From: Amycolatopsis sacchari
GTDB lineage: Bacteria; Actinomycetota; Actinomycetes; Mycobacteriales; Pseudonocardiaceae
Length of the DNA: 64,000 bases
Assembly (NCBI RefSeq): GCF_900114035.1
Contig: NZ_FORP01000025.1
Location: 1 to 64,000 of the forward strand
Reading direction: 5' to 3'
The stretch's first letter is position 1, and each line of letters opens with the position of its first letter. Under the pieces are notes generated by a model, which saw only the letters and a list, made by a program, of their open reading frames with translations, had not been told where the DNA came from and did not search any database. Positions 35,439 to 44,077 of this stretch are shown here, one piece after another. The position numbers and the translations under genes were made by a program.

Positions 35439-37901
35439 TCAGTCGCCGACGCGCATCGCGGCCACCGGGGCCGGGCGGAGGGCGAACCGGGTGGGCAGTG
35501 CGATGGCGCCCCAGCCGAGTGCGACGGCGGCGGCGACGATCCCGAGGTAGGGCAGCGCGGGAACGCTCGGCAGCGGAGCGCCGGTGAGGCTGATGCTGAT
35601 GCCGACGAGCGGCGGGAGCGCGGCGAGCGTGCCGAGCACGACCGCGGCCACGACGACGATCGCCGCCTCGCCGCGCATCATCGCCCGCACCTGCCGCGGT
35701 TTCGCCCCGACGAGCCGCAGCAGTGCGAACTCCCGCACCCGGGTGGCCGTGGCGAGCACCAGGATGTTCACCACCGCGATCGCGAGGAACCCGAGCAGCA
35801 CGAGGTTCAGCAGCAGGGTGACCGCCGACTCCCCGCCGTCCGAAGGGGCGGTGAAGGCGCCGCGGTCGGTGGTCCGGACCTCCGGGTAGGCCTGGAGCGC
35901 CGTCGTCAGGGCCGTGAAGTCGTTGCCGGACACCAGGATCTCGTCGTTCAGCGGGTTCGCCACCACGTCCCGCGGCAGCGTGATGTCCCCGAAGCCGAGC
36001 CCGTTGCCGTAGATGGCCACGACCCGGCCGGTGTACGGCCTTCCGTCGCCGAGGCGGATGGACAGGGTCGAGCCGACGTCGGCGCCGAACGTGCCGGCGG
36101 CGCTCTTGCTCAACGCCAGCGTGCCTTCGGTGAGCCCGTCGAGCTCACCGCGCTGGACGTCGAGGTCCAGCACCTCGCGCAGCCCCGCGGGGGTCACGCC
36201 CTGCGCGGTGAACGCCCCGGTCGAGGGCTCGCCCAGTTCGTCGTAGGTCACGAGGGCCTGCGTGTGCACGACCGGCACCGCGGCCGTCACGCCGGGCGTC
36301 CGCCGCACGAGGTCGGCGACCTCGGGGGCGAGCCCGCCGTCGGCGACCAGCACGCGGTCGGCGACGAGGCCCTCGGCCGCCTGGTGCCTGGCGGCCGCAT
36401 CCGTCGTGGTCAGCGTGAAGATCTGCACCGCGGCCATCGCCACGCCCATGATCAGCGGGGGCGCCGCGGAACCGATCCGCCGCGAACGCGCCCTCGTGTT
36501 GGCGTCGGCGAGGAAACCCGACGCGGGCCTGCCGAGCCCCAGCCGTCCGAGCACCGCGGCCGTCGCGGTCAGCAGCCGCGGGCCGAGCAGCGCCACCGCG
36601 ATCACCAGCAGCAGCGCCGAACCGGCGGCACCCGCGGTCGCGCTCTCGCCCGTGGTCGTCAGCGGCAGGAACATCCCGAACCCGATGCCAACGGGCACCA
36701 GCGTCCAGCCCGCGACGAGCCGTGCCCGGCCCAGCCGGGGCGGTTCGACCTTCGCCTCGCCCAGTGCGTCGACGGGGCTGACGCGGGCCGCGCGCCGGGC
36801 GGCGATCAGGCCCGCCGCGAGAGCCGTGGCGACGCACAGCACGACGGAGCCCAGCACCGGCAACGGCCCGAGCGTGAACCGGAAGTTCTCCGGCACCACT
36901 CCGGCGGCCACGAACGCGTCGCGGAGCAGGAAAGTGAGCCAGGCCCCGGGCACCGCGCCCAGCACCGAGGCGGTGACGGCCAGCACCGCGGTCTCGGCCC
37001 CGACCAGCCTGCGGATCTGCCGCGGCGTCGCCGCGACCGCCCGCAGCAGCGCGAACTCGCGGCGCCGCTGCTGGATGGCGAGGCCGAGCGTGCTGGCGAC
37101 CACCAGCGCGACGATCAGCAGCATCGTGCCGCCGAACGAGCCCGCCACCAGCACCAGGAACGAGCGCGCGGCCCCCACGTCGAGGAACTCCGCCTCCGCC
37201 CGGTCGTCGCCCGTGAACGTGGCGACCCCGGGCACGGCCTGCCCGATGCGCTGCGCGAGCGCGCCGGCGGACACGCCCGGCTCGGCGAACACGGCGACGG
37301 CGTCGACCTGGTCGGGCTTGCCGGTGAGCGCCCTGGCCCGCTCGTCGGACAGGAACGTGCCCGTGGCCGTGCCGACCACCCGGTACGGCGCTGCGACGGC
37401 ACCGACCGCCAGCGAGACGGTGTCCCCCACGTGCACGCCCGCCTGCGCGGCGAGCGACGCGTCGAGCACGACCTCACCGGCACCGGCCGGCTCCCGGCCG
37501 TCGTGCGCGCCGCTCCCGAGCCTGATCGACGACCAGCCGTGTGCGACCAGCGGCAGGGTGCCGCCGGGCGAGCGCAGTCCGGCCCGGACGGTCACATCGT
37601 CCACAACGGACTGGACCCCGGGCACGCGGGCGATCTCGTCCGCGCGGGACACCGGCAGCGGCACGCGCTCCGCGAAACGCTGGTCCATGTCCTCGGTGAC
37701 GGGCAGCACCTGCTGCGCCGTCACGACGACCGGCGCCGTGGCGTAACGCTGCGGCGCGGCCCCGGCGCGCAACCCGGAGTCCAGCAGCACGCCGCTCCCC
37801 GTGATCAGCACCGAACCGCAGAACACCGCGACGAACGCGGCCGCGAACGAGCCCCGCCGCGCGCGGATCATCCGCCATGCCATGGAGAACACGTCGATCA
37901 C
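35439..37901 (-). CDS. ABC transporter permease, double FtsX domain (MacB-like export)
   Basis: An 820-residue permease with an N-terminal membrane helix (RARRGSFAAAFVAVFCGSVLI), a large extracytoplasmic domain, and two FtsX-type membrane blocks (about residues 220-430 and 690-810), each with the characteristic EFALLRAVAATPRQIRRLV or EFALLRLVGAKPRQVRAMM loop. I start it at GTG 37901, overlapping the ATPase stop by 4 bp; the longer reading upstream is not credible. Such systems export peptides or drugs and are typically induced by a partner two-component system, which is divergent at 38755. Confidence 0.9.
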   Translation of the reverse strand: MIDVFSMAWRMIRARRGSFAAAFVAVFCGSVLITGSGVLLDSGLRAGAAPQRYATAPVVVTAQQVLPVTEDMDQRFAERVPLPVSRADEIARVPGVQSVVDDVTVRAGLRSPGGTLPLVAHGWSSIRLGSGAHDGREPAGAGEVVLDASLAAQAGVHVGDTVSLAVGAVAAPYRVVGTATGTFLSDERARALTGKPDQVDAVAVFAEPGVSAGALAQRIGQAVPGVATFTGDDRAEAEFLDVGAARSFLVLVAGSFGGTMLLIVALVVASTLGLAIQQRRREFALLRAVAATPRQIRRLVGAETAVLAVTASVLGAVPGAWLTFLLRDAFVAAGVVPENFRFTLGPLPVLGSVVLCVATALAAGLIAARRAARVSPVDALGEAKVEPPRLGRARLVAGWTLVPVGIGFGMFLPLTTTGESATAGAAGSALLLVIAVALLGPRLLTATAAVLGRLGLGRPASGFLADANTRARSRRIGSAAPPLIMGVAMAAVQIFTLTTTDAAARHQAAEGLVADRVLVADGGLAPEVADLVRRTPGVTAAVPVVHTQALVTYDELGEPSTGAFTAQGVTPAGLREVLDLDVQRGELDGLTEGTLALSKSAAGTFGADVGSTLSIRLGDGRPYTGRVVAIYGNGLGFGDITLPRDVVANPLNDEILVSGNDFTALTTALQAYPEVRTTDRGAFTAPSDGGESAVTLLLNLVLLGFLAIAVVNILVLATATRVREFALLRLVGAKPRQVRAMMRGEAAIVVVAAVVLGTLAALPPLVGISISLTGAPLPSVPALPYLGIVAAAVALGWGAIALPTRFALRPAPVAAMRVGD

Positions 37902-38647
37902 CACTCCCCGAGGTGCGTCATGTGCTCGGCGATGGCCTCGGGCGAGGACGGTCCGACCTCGCCCGCGATCCGGCCGTCCGCGAGGAACACCACCGAGTCC
38001 GCGTAGGACGCCGCCACCGGGTCGTGCGTCACCATCAACGCCGTCTGCCCCCACCGGTCCACGGCCTGCCGCAGCGTGCCGAGCACCTGCTTGGCGGTCC
38101 GCGTGTCGAGCGCGCCCGTGGGTTCGTCGAGGAACACCACGTCGGGCCGCGTGACCAGCGCGCGGGCGATCGCGACGCGCTGCTGCTGCCCGCCGGAGAG
38201 CTTGGCGGGCCGCCGGTCCAGCGGCACGGTCAGCTCCACCGAGCGCACCACCTCGGCGAGGAACTCCGGGTCGAACGGCCGGTTCGCCAGCCGCAGCGGC
38301 AGCACGATGTTCTGCTCGACGGTCAGCGCGTCGAGCAGGTTGTAGGCCTGGAACACGAACCCGATGCGGCTGCGCCGCAGCTCGGTCAGCTGGGCCTCGC
38401 GCAGCTTGGTCAGGTCGTCCTCGCCCAGCAGCACGCGCCCCGACGTCGGGCGGTCGAGCCCGGCGGCGCAGTGCAGGAACGTGCTCTTGCCGGAACCGGA
38501 GGGGCCCATCAGCGCGGTGAAACTGCCGCGCCGCAAGCCGATCGACACGTCGTCGAGCGCACGGACCGCGGTCTCGCCGCTGCCGTAGACCTTGCTCACG
38601 GACTCCATGCGCACCGCGCAGACGAGCCCGTCCTGGACTGTGGACAT
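37898..38647 (-). CDS. ABC transporter ATP-binding protein (MacB/LolD-type)
   Basis: 249 residues from the ATG at 38647. Walker A is [20 protein letters not shown] (about 45-64), the Q-loop is [14 protein letters not shown], the signature is [15 protein letters not shown], Walker B is [12 protein letters not shown], and the switch His is in [11 protein letters not shown]. It is the energy subunit for the double-FtsX permease it overlaps. The longer reading from 38746 has no ribosome-binding site. Divergent from the histidine kinase gene. Confidence 0.94.
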   Translation of the reverse strand: MSTVQDGLVCAVRMESVSKVYGSGETAVRALDDVSIGLRRGSFTALMGPSGSGKSTFLHCAAGLDRPTSGRVLLGEDDLTKLREAQLTELRRSRIGFVFQAYNLLDALTVEQNIVLPLRLANRPFDPEFLAEVVRSVELTVPLDRRPAKLSGGQQQRVAIARALVTRPDVVFLDEPTGALDTRTAKQVLGTLRQAVDRWGQTALMVTHDPVAASYADSVVFLADGRIAGEVGPSSPEAIAEHMTHLGEW

Positions 38648-38727
38648 CCCCTTTTTCCTTCCTCTGAAGCTGATTTCGACGCTAGGCAGGGCGGGGGTGC
38701 GGCACACTGGCTCCAGCTCCCGGACCG

Positions 38728-38749
38728 GGGGTGTAGCCAGGTACACCCC
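38728..38749. promoter_or_regulatory. Palindromic operator candidate between ABC and two-component genes
   Basis: GGGGTGTA (38728-38735) pairs with TACACCCC (38742-38749) around a 6-base spacer, in the 107-bp gap between the divergent ABC operon and the kinase gene. Its position fits a binding site for the NarL-type response regulator. Confidence 0.55.
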
Positions 38750-38754
38750 GGCGG

Positions 38755-39960
38755 GTGTGCGCAGTAGAGTTCCGCAGCGTGCGGGGGGTGGCCTTGAAGG
38801 CAGCGATCAGGCGCAGCGCCGACGCGACGGGCGCGCTCGCCGGTGCGCTGCGGACCGCGCTGCCCGCGCTGCTGTCGCTGGCCGTGGTGCCGGTGTCGGT
38901 GCTCCTCCTGCCGGTGCTGCCCACCGCGGCGGAGCCCCTGCGGTACGTGACAGGGCTCGAACGGAACCGGCGCGGCATTCCCGCGCCCTACCGGCGGATC
39001 GCTCCCCTGCGCGATCCCGCGACGTGGCGGGACGTGGCGTGGCTCGTGGTGCACGGGGTCACCGGGCTTGCCGCCGGCATCCTCGCGGTCGCGCTGTGGC
39101 CCGCGATCCTGAGCAGCGTCACCACCCCGCTGTATTGGTGGCTGGTGCCGGACGGGGTGACGGCGCTCTTCGTGGACGTCAGGACGTGGCCGCAGGCGCT
39201 GACGCTGCCGTTCGTCCAGGCCGCGTGCTACGCCGCCATCCTGTACTGGCTCGTGCCCCTCGCGGCGCGCGCCCAGGAGTGGACGACACGCACGCTGCTC
39301 GGCCCCACCGACCACGACCTCCTGGTCCAGCAGGTCGAACGGCTCACCGAGACCCGCACCGAGGCGCTGGAGTCGCACGGCGCCGAGCTGCGCCGCATCG
39401 AGCGGGACCTGCACGACGGGATCCAGGCGCAGCTCGTGGCCGTCGCGGTGCGGCTCGGGCTCGCGGAGCGCGCGCTGGCCGCCGACCCCGACACCGCGCG
39501 GTCGCTGCTGAACGACGCGCAGTCCGGGATCGAGGACTCGCTGGGCAACCTGCGGGGCGTCATCCGCGGCATCTACCCGCCGATCCTCGCCGACCGCGGG
39601 CTCGGCGGGGCCGTGCACGCGCTGGCGAGCGGGCAGCGCGTCCCGGTCGCCGTGCACATCCCCGAGGACCTGCCGCGCCCGCCCGCGCCGATCGAGGCGG
39701 CGGCGTACTTCGTGGTCGCCGAATCGCTGACCAACGTGACCAAGCACAGCTCGGCTCAGCACGCGGAGGTCACGGTCGAGCGCGACGGGCCGAACCTGCG
39801 GGTGGTGGTCCGCGACGACGGGCAGGGCGGCGCGACCGAGGGCGACGGGAGTGGGCTGCTCGGCATCCGCCGCCGGGTCGCCGCGCTCGACGGCACGGCC
39901 CGCATCGAAAGCCCTGCCGGCGAAGGAACGACGATCGAGGTGCTGCTGCCGTGCGGATAG
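38755..39960 (+). CDS. Sensor histidine kinase, NarL-type (HisKA_3)
   Basis: Up to 401 residues. The N-terminal part has about four membrane segments (LPALLSLAVVPVSVLLLPVL and others), then a HisKA_3 domain with the phosphoacceptor in RRIERDLHDGIQAQLVAVAV (His about residue 220) and an ATPase domain (AAAYFVVAESLTNVTKHSSA, VRDDGQGGATEGDGSGLLGI). The start is uncertain: GTG 38755, 38779 or 38788 are all in frame and none has a strong ribosome-binding site. It overlaps the response-regulator gene by 10 bp. Probably senses membrane stress relevant to the divergent ABC exporter. Confidence 0.88.
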   Translation: MCAVEFRSVRGVALKAAIRRSADATGALAGALRTALPALLSLAVVPVSVLLLPVLPTAAEPLRYVTGLERNRRGIPAPYRRIAPLRDPATWRDVAWLVVHGVTGLAAGILAVALWPAILSSVTTPLYWWLVPDGVTALFVDVRTWPQALTLPFVQAACYAAILYWLVPLAARAQEWTTRTLLGPTDHDLLVQQVERLTETRTEALESHGAELRRIERDLHDGIQAQLVAVAVRLGLAERALAADPDTARSLLNDAQSGIEDSLGNLRGVIRGIYPPILADRGLGGAVHALASGQRVPVAVHIPEDLPRPPAPIEAAAYFVVAESLTNVTKHSSAQHAEVTVERDGPNLRVVVRDDGQGGATEGDGSGLLGIRRRVAALDGTARIESPAGEGTTIEVLLPCG

Positions 39961-40586
39961 TGATCGCGGAGGACAACGCGCTGCTGCGGGAGGGCATCTC
40001 CCTGCTGGTCCGCACCGCCGGGCACGAGGTGGTCGGCAACGCGGCGAACGGTCCGGAGATCGTGCCGCTGCTGCTGGAGCACCGGCCGGACATCGCCGTG
40101 CTGGACGTGCGCATGCCCCCGACGTTCCGCGACGAGGGGCTGCGAGCCGCGATCGAGGCCAGGCGGTTGCTGCCGGGGTTGCCGATCCTCGTGCTGTCGC
40201 AGTACGTGGAGCACACGTACGCCACCGAGCTGCTCGCGAGCGGCGCGGGTGGGGTGGGCTACCTGCTCAAGGACCGCGTCGGCCGGGTCGAGGAGTTCCT
40301 CGACGCGCTCAACCGCGTCGCCGCCGGGGGCACCGCGCTCGACCCGGAGGTGGTGTCACAGCTGATGAACCGCCGCGACCCGCTCGACGCGCTGACCGCG
40401 CGGGAGCGCGAAGTGCTGCACCTGATGGCGCAGGGCCACGACAACGCGGCGATCGCGCGGCAGCTGGTGGTGACCGAGCGCGCGGTGACCAAGCACATCG
40501 GGAACATCTTCCGGAAACTCGACCTGCCGCCGACGGACAGCGGGCACCGGCGGGTGCTGGCCGTGCTGGCGTACGTGAACGCTTGA
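39951..40586 (+). CDS. LuxR/NarL-family response regulator
   Basis: 211 residues from GTG 39951. The receiver domain begins RIVIAEDNALLREGISLL with the phosphorylatable Asp in AVLDVRMPP (about residue 53) and the conserved Lys in YLLKDRVG. The C-terminal LuxR helix-turn-helix is LTAREREVLHLMAQGHDNAA followed by VVTERAVTKHIGNIFRKLDL. It overlaps the kinase gene and is followed by a hairpin at 40584-40612. It likely activates the divergent ABC genes through the 38728-38749 palindrome. Confidence 0.93.
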   Translation: MRIVIAEDNALLREGISLLVRTAGHEVVGNAANGPEIVPLLLEHRPDIAVLDVRMPPTFRDEGLRAAIEARRLLPGLPILVLSQYVEHTYATELLASGAGGVGYLLKDRVGRVEEFLDALNRVAAGGTALDPEVVSQLMNRRDPLDALTAREREVLHLMAQGHDNAAIARQLVVTERAVTKHIGNIFRKLDLPPTDSGHRRVLAVLAYVNA

Positions 40587-40612
40587 GGTAGGCCGTTTTC
40601 GGGCCTCCCTCA
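40584..40612 (+). terminator. Hairpin terminator overlapping response-regulator stop
   Basis: TGAGGTAGGCC (40584-40594, beginning with the stop codon) pairs with GGCCTCCCTCA (40602-40612): 11 bp with one mismatch and a 7-base T-rich loop. Confidence 0.6.
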
Positions 40613-40710
40613 ACCGGAGTAGCCCCTCCTGACGGATGGCGACAGGCCGCAGCAAGGCCCTCAGTCCTCTTCACCGGACCGGACACGAATCCGACTTGTG
40701 GAGAGAACCG

Positions 40711-42270
40711 ATGCCTCGAACACCGAAAACCAGCAGGATCCGGAGAACCGCCGCGAGGTTCGGCAGCCTCGCCTCGGTGGCGGGGATCGCGGCGCTGGCC
40801 GTCGTGGGCGGCGCCACGACGGCCTCGGCCGCCGACAACCCGGTGGGCTGCGGTTACGCCACCAGCGGACCGGCCGCGAGCACGTTGTGCTGGCTGGACA
40901 TGAGCGCCTACAACGACACCGCCGCCTCGTCCACCGCCGGGCAGAACATGACGGTGACCCTGCCCGGCGGGTACACGATGACGTTCAACGTCATCAAGCG
41001 CCCGGTCGGCTCGAACCCCTCGGTCGCGTTCGCGTCCCGTCCCGCCACCGGCCGCCCGCTCGGGGACCAGCTGTACCCCGGCCTGCCCGGGAACGCGGCG
41101 CTGGCGAACACCGCCGCCGCCAGCTTCTCCAACACCGTGACCCTGCGGAACATCGTGGTCCGGGACTCGGCGGGCGCCCAGGTCAGCGGCTACGCGATCG
41201 CCAGCGGGGACGCCGAGATCACGGCCGACACCGAACGCATCACGTGGACCTCGAACGCGCCGATCACCCAGCTCGGGTCCGTCGCCGCGGCGAACGGGTG
41301 CCAGGCGAGCACCGCGACGGGGTTCGGCACGACCACGGTGTCCTGCACCGGAACGGGACTGAGCGCCCCGTACGGCACGCTCGCGGTCAAGTCGGTCGGC
41401 GCGACGACGTTCTCGGCCAGGCTCGACAGCACCACGGGTGTCGAGGCGGTCGCCTTCGCGGTCCAGACCGCCAAGGTGACGCTGAACAAGCAGGTGGTCG
41501 ACCGGCGCCTCCCGGCCGATTCGTTCGACCTCGCGGTCACCTCGCCCGAAGGCACCACGGTCGGGACGGCGACCACCGGTGGCGCGGACACCGCCACCAC
41601 GGGCCCGTTGACCGCCATGCCGCGGACGGCGGGGCAGAGCTTCACGCTGAGCGAGGCGGCGAGCGCGGGCAGCTCGCTGGCGAACTACGACCAGTCGTGG
41701 TCCTGCACCAACGCCACCGCCGGCAGCACCACGTCCCTGCCCACCGGTACCGGCACCAGCGTGGCGGTCTCCCCGCAGCCGGGCGACGACATCTCCTGCA
41801 CCGTCACCAACACGGCCAAGCAGACCGACCTGTCCATCGTGAAGGCGGGCCCGGCGACGGCCGGCGTCGGCGAACCGGTGACGTACACGCTGATCGTCTC
41901 CAACAACGGTCCCGGTGACTCGACCGGCTACACCGTCACCGACCAGCTCCCGGCGGGGCTGACCGGCGTCACCACGAGCACGCCGGGCTGCACGGTCACG
42001 GGCCAGGCGCTGACGTGCACCGGCGGTCCGCTGGCGTTCAACGAGCGCGCGGTGATCACGGTGTCCGGCGTCGCCGACGGCAGTGTGCAGACGCTCTTCA
42101 ACACCGCGGCGGTCAAGTCCAACGAGGTCGACGGCAACCCGGGCAACGACACCTCCAACGAGGTCACGACCGAGGTGGTGCCGCTGGTGTCCGTGGCGGT
42201 CGGCGGTGGTGCGCTCGCGCTGCTCGGTGGCGGCTACGCGCTGCGCCGCCGCCCGAAGACGACGGCGTGA
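40711..42270 (+). CDS. Secreted surface protein with DUF11 domain
   Basis: 519 residues from ATG 40711 (GGAGAG upstream). A signal peptide (basic MPRTPKTSRIRRTAARFG, then SVAGIAALAVVGGA, cleavage likely after TTASA near residue 38) directs export. The mature protein has repeated immunoglobulin-like beta modules, ending in a DUF11 domain (about 390-480; TDLSIVKAGPATAGVGEPVT). The C-terminus has a glycine-rich hydrophobic stretch (LVSVAVGGGALALLGGGYAL) and RRRPKTTA, resembling a membrane-anchored tail; no LPXTG sorting motif is present. Function unknown; cell-surface protein. Confidence 0.85.
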   Translation: MPRTPKTSRIRRTAARFGSLASVAGIAALAVVGGATTASAADNPVGCGYATSGPAASTLCWLDMSAYNDTAASSTAGQNMTVTLPGGYTMTFNVIKRPVGSNPSVAFASRPATGRPLGDQLYPGLPGNAALANTAAASFSNTVTLRNIVVRDSAGAQVSGYAIASGDAEITADTERITWTSNAPITQLGSVAAANGCQASTATGFGTTTVSCTGTGLSAPYGTLAVKSVGATTFSARLDSTTGVEAVAFAVQTAKVTLNKQVVDRRLPADSFDLAVTSPEGTTVGTATTGGADTATTGPLTAMPRTAGQSFTLSEAASAGSSLANYDQSWSCTNATAGSTTSLPTGTGTSVAVSPQPGDDISCTVTNTAKQTDLSIVKAGPATAGVGEPVTYTLIVSNNGPGDSTGYTVTDQLPAGLTGVTTSTPGCTVTGQALTCTGGPLAFNERAVITVSGVADGSVQTLFNTAAVKSNEVDGNPGNDTSNEVTTEVVPLVSVAVGGGALALLGGGYALRRRPKTTA

Positions 42271-42287
42271 CCCCGGAATGAGCAGGA

Positions 42288-42325
42288 GGCGGCGGAGTCG
42301 ACCTCGTGAAGGGAACTCCGCCGCC
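42288..42325 (+). terminator. Hairpin terminator after DUF11 protein
   Basis: GGCGGCGGAGT (42288-42298) pairs perfectly with ACTCCGCCGCC (42315-42325), loop 16 bases, 18 bp after the stop codon and just ahead of the tRNA's 3' end. Confidence 0.65.
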
Positions 42326-42335
42326 CCTTCCCGAG

Positions 42336-42408
42336 AGCCGGCAAGGGGACTCGAACCCCTGACATCTTGCTTACAAGGCAAGCGCTCTACCAACTGAGCT
42401 ATGCCGGC
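42336..42408 (-). tRNA. tRNA-Thr (anticodon TGT)
   Basis: A 73-nt cloverleaf on the minus strand. The acceptor stem pairs GCCGGCA with TGCCGGC; the D-arm reads TAGCTCAGTTGGTAGAGC, the anticodon loop is CTTGTAA (anticodon TGT), and the T-arm reads GGGGTTCGAGTCCCC. No CCA is encoded. The flanking DNA shows no att-like duplication. Confidence 0.97.
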
Positions 42409-42523
42409 CGATGGCCCCGAGGCCGAGCCGATGATACCCCTACCACCTGACGGGCGGCTCCTTGCGCGGCACCCCCGGGGCGCGGAACGCTTTCCCCAGG
42501 CGCCGGGGAAGGAGGCCAGGGCG

Positions 42524-43291
42524 ATGAACTCCGCCCGGATGGCACTGCACGCCGTGCGGCTGCTGGCCGCCCGCGGCTCGCTCACCGTGACCGAGCTGGC
42601 GCGCGAGCTGGCTGTCGCACCGTCGACCGCCCACCGCGTGCTCACCAACTGCGTCGCCGCGGGGTTCGCCCGGCAGGACCACGCGGGCGGGCCCTACCGC
42701 CCCGGCAAGGCGATGCACGAGCTCACCCTGAGCGTCACCTCGCCGGTCACCCTGCGTGAGGCCGGTGCGGCCGCGCTCGCCGACCTGCGGGACCGGACGG
42801 GCCTCACCGCGAGCCTGCTGGTGCTGGAGGGCCGCCGCGCCCGGTTCGTGCAGTCCCTCGAAGGCACCGGGCCACGCCGCGCCGCCGCCCGGCTCGGGCG
42901 CGTGCTGCCCGCGCACTGCACCTCCGGCGGCAAGGCGATGCTCGCCTTCCACCCGCCCGGCGACCTGGCCCGCCGCTACCCCGGCCGCCGCCTGGAGCGC
43001 CTCACCGACCGCTCCCTGACCTGCTGGGACGACCTCCTGCGCGAACTGGCCCAGGTCCGCGCCCGCGGCTGGGCGGTCAGCCTCGGTGAGTGCGACCGCG
43101 CGGTGACCGGTCTCGGCGCGCCGATCCTGCTCGGCAGCGGCGAGCCCGTCGCCGCGCTGGCGCTCGCCGCGTCCGCCGCCCACGTCGGCACGCGCGCCGA
43201 GATCGCCCCGTACGTCGAACCCCTGCTGCACGCCGCGAACACCGTGCAGACGCAGCTGCGTGGCGGGATCCCGGTGCACCCTTCCGCATAG
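42524..43291 (+). CDS. IclR family transcriptional regulator
   Basis: 255 residues from ATG 42524, with GGAGG about eight bases upstream. The N-terminal winged helix is LTVTELARELAVAPSTAHRV; the C-terminal effector domain contains GRVLPAHCTSGGKAMLAFHP, the IclR ligand-domain signature, and LGAPILLGSGEPVAALALAA. IclR proteins regulate catabolism of aromatic and small organic acids. It is 84 bp upstream of the SnoaL-like/carotenoid-oxygenase operon on the same strand and is the probable local regulator. Confidence 0.92.
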   Translation: MNSARMALHAVRLLAARGSLTVTELARELAVAPSTAHRVLTNCVAAGFARQDHAGGPYRPGKAMHELTLSVTSPVTLREAGAAALADLRDRTGLTASLLVLEGRRARFVQSLEGTGPRRAAARLGRVLPAHCTSGGKAMLAFHPPGDLARRYPGRRLERLTDRSLTCWDDLLRELAQVRARGWAVSLGECDRAVTGLGAPILLGSGEPVAALALAASAAHVGTRAEIAPYVEPLLHAANTVQTQLRGGIPVHPSA

Positions 43292-43375
43292 GGGAACGTC
43301 CGCGCACACGCTTGTCCGCCGGTGCCCGCCCGCGCTGTCGTGGAGCCCAGGAGCACCGGATCGAAGGAGATCGGC

Positions 43376-44077
43376 GTGTCGAGCACCGAGGAGACGACGG
43401 AGGCCGCGGAACTACGGCGCACGGTGGCGGAGCTGGCGGAGCGCGTGCGCACGCTCGAAGCGGCGTCGGCGATCCGCACCCTGCACCACAAGTACGGCTA
43501 CTACCTGGACAAATGCCTGTACCAGGAGGTCGTGGACCTCTTCAGCGACGACGGGGAGGTGGTGTTCGCGGGCGGTGTGTACCAGGGCCGCGCCGGGGTC
43601 GAACGGCTGTACCTGCACCGGTTCCGCGAGCGCTTCACCCACGGCCACAACGGCCCGCTCCGCGGATTCCTGTTGGAGCACATCATGATGCAGGACGTCG
43701 TGACGGTGTCCCCCGACGGCCGGACCGCCTGCGCCCGCATCCGCGCGCTCATGCAGGCCGGGATCCACGAGTCCGCACCGGAACTGCGGGGCCGCACGTC
43801 GTTCGAGCAGTGGTGGGAGGGCGGCCTCTACGAGAACCGGTACGTGCTGGACGACGGCGTCTGGAAGATCAAGCGCCTCGGCTACTTCCCGTTCTGGCAC
43901 GCCGAGTACACCAAGGGCTGGGCACACACCCCGCCGCTCAACGCGATGATCGCCACCAGGACCTACCCCGACGACCCGCTCGGCCCCGACGAACTGGTGG
44001 AGGGCTTCGAGTTCTTCCCCGCGACCGACGTGGTCCCGTTCCACTACCCGCACCCCGTGACGGGAAAGCGGTCATGA
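43376..44077 (+). CDS. SnoaL-like (nuclear transport factor 2 fold) protein
   Basis: 233 residues from GTG 43376, with GAAGGAGA about six bases upstream. A short N-terminal coiled coil (AAELRRTVAELAERVRTLEA) precedes the cone-shaped SnoaL-like domain (IRTLHHKYGYYLDKCLYQEV, then DLFSDDGEVVFAGGVYQGR). Such domains act as isomerases, dehydratases or hydroxylase-like enzymes on aromatic or polyketide substrates. ATGA overlap with the carotenoid-oxygenase gene shows tight coupling, so the two likely work on one substrate. Confidence 0.82.
   Translation: MSSTEETTEAAELRRTVAELAERVRTLEAASAIRTLHHKYGYYLDKCLYQEVVDLFSDDGEVVFAGGVYQGRAGVERLYLHRFRERFTHGHNGPLRGFLLEHIMMQDVVTVSPDGRTACARIRALMQAGIHESAPELRGRTSFEQWWEGGLYENRYVLDDGVWKIKRLGYFPFWHAEYTKGWAHTPPLNAMIATRTYPDDPLGPDELVEGFEFFPATDVVPFHYPHPVTGKRS

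Noticed and set aside
34668..38006. Very long plus-strand reading frame (about 1100 codons) opposite the ABC permease and CPBP genes
   Set aside because: Its translation is dominated by Arg, Gly, His and Gln with no domains, typical of a shadow frame in high-GC DNA; the minus-strand genes have clear motifs.
42336..42408. tRNA-Thr as an integration site for a mobile island
   Set aside because: No integrase, no duplicated tRNA 3' end and no composition change on either side were seen.
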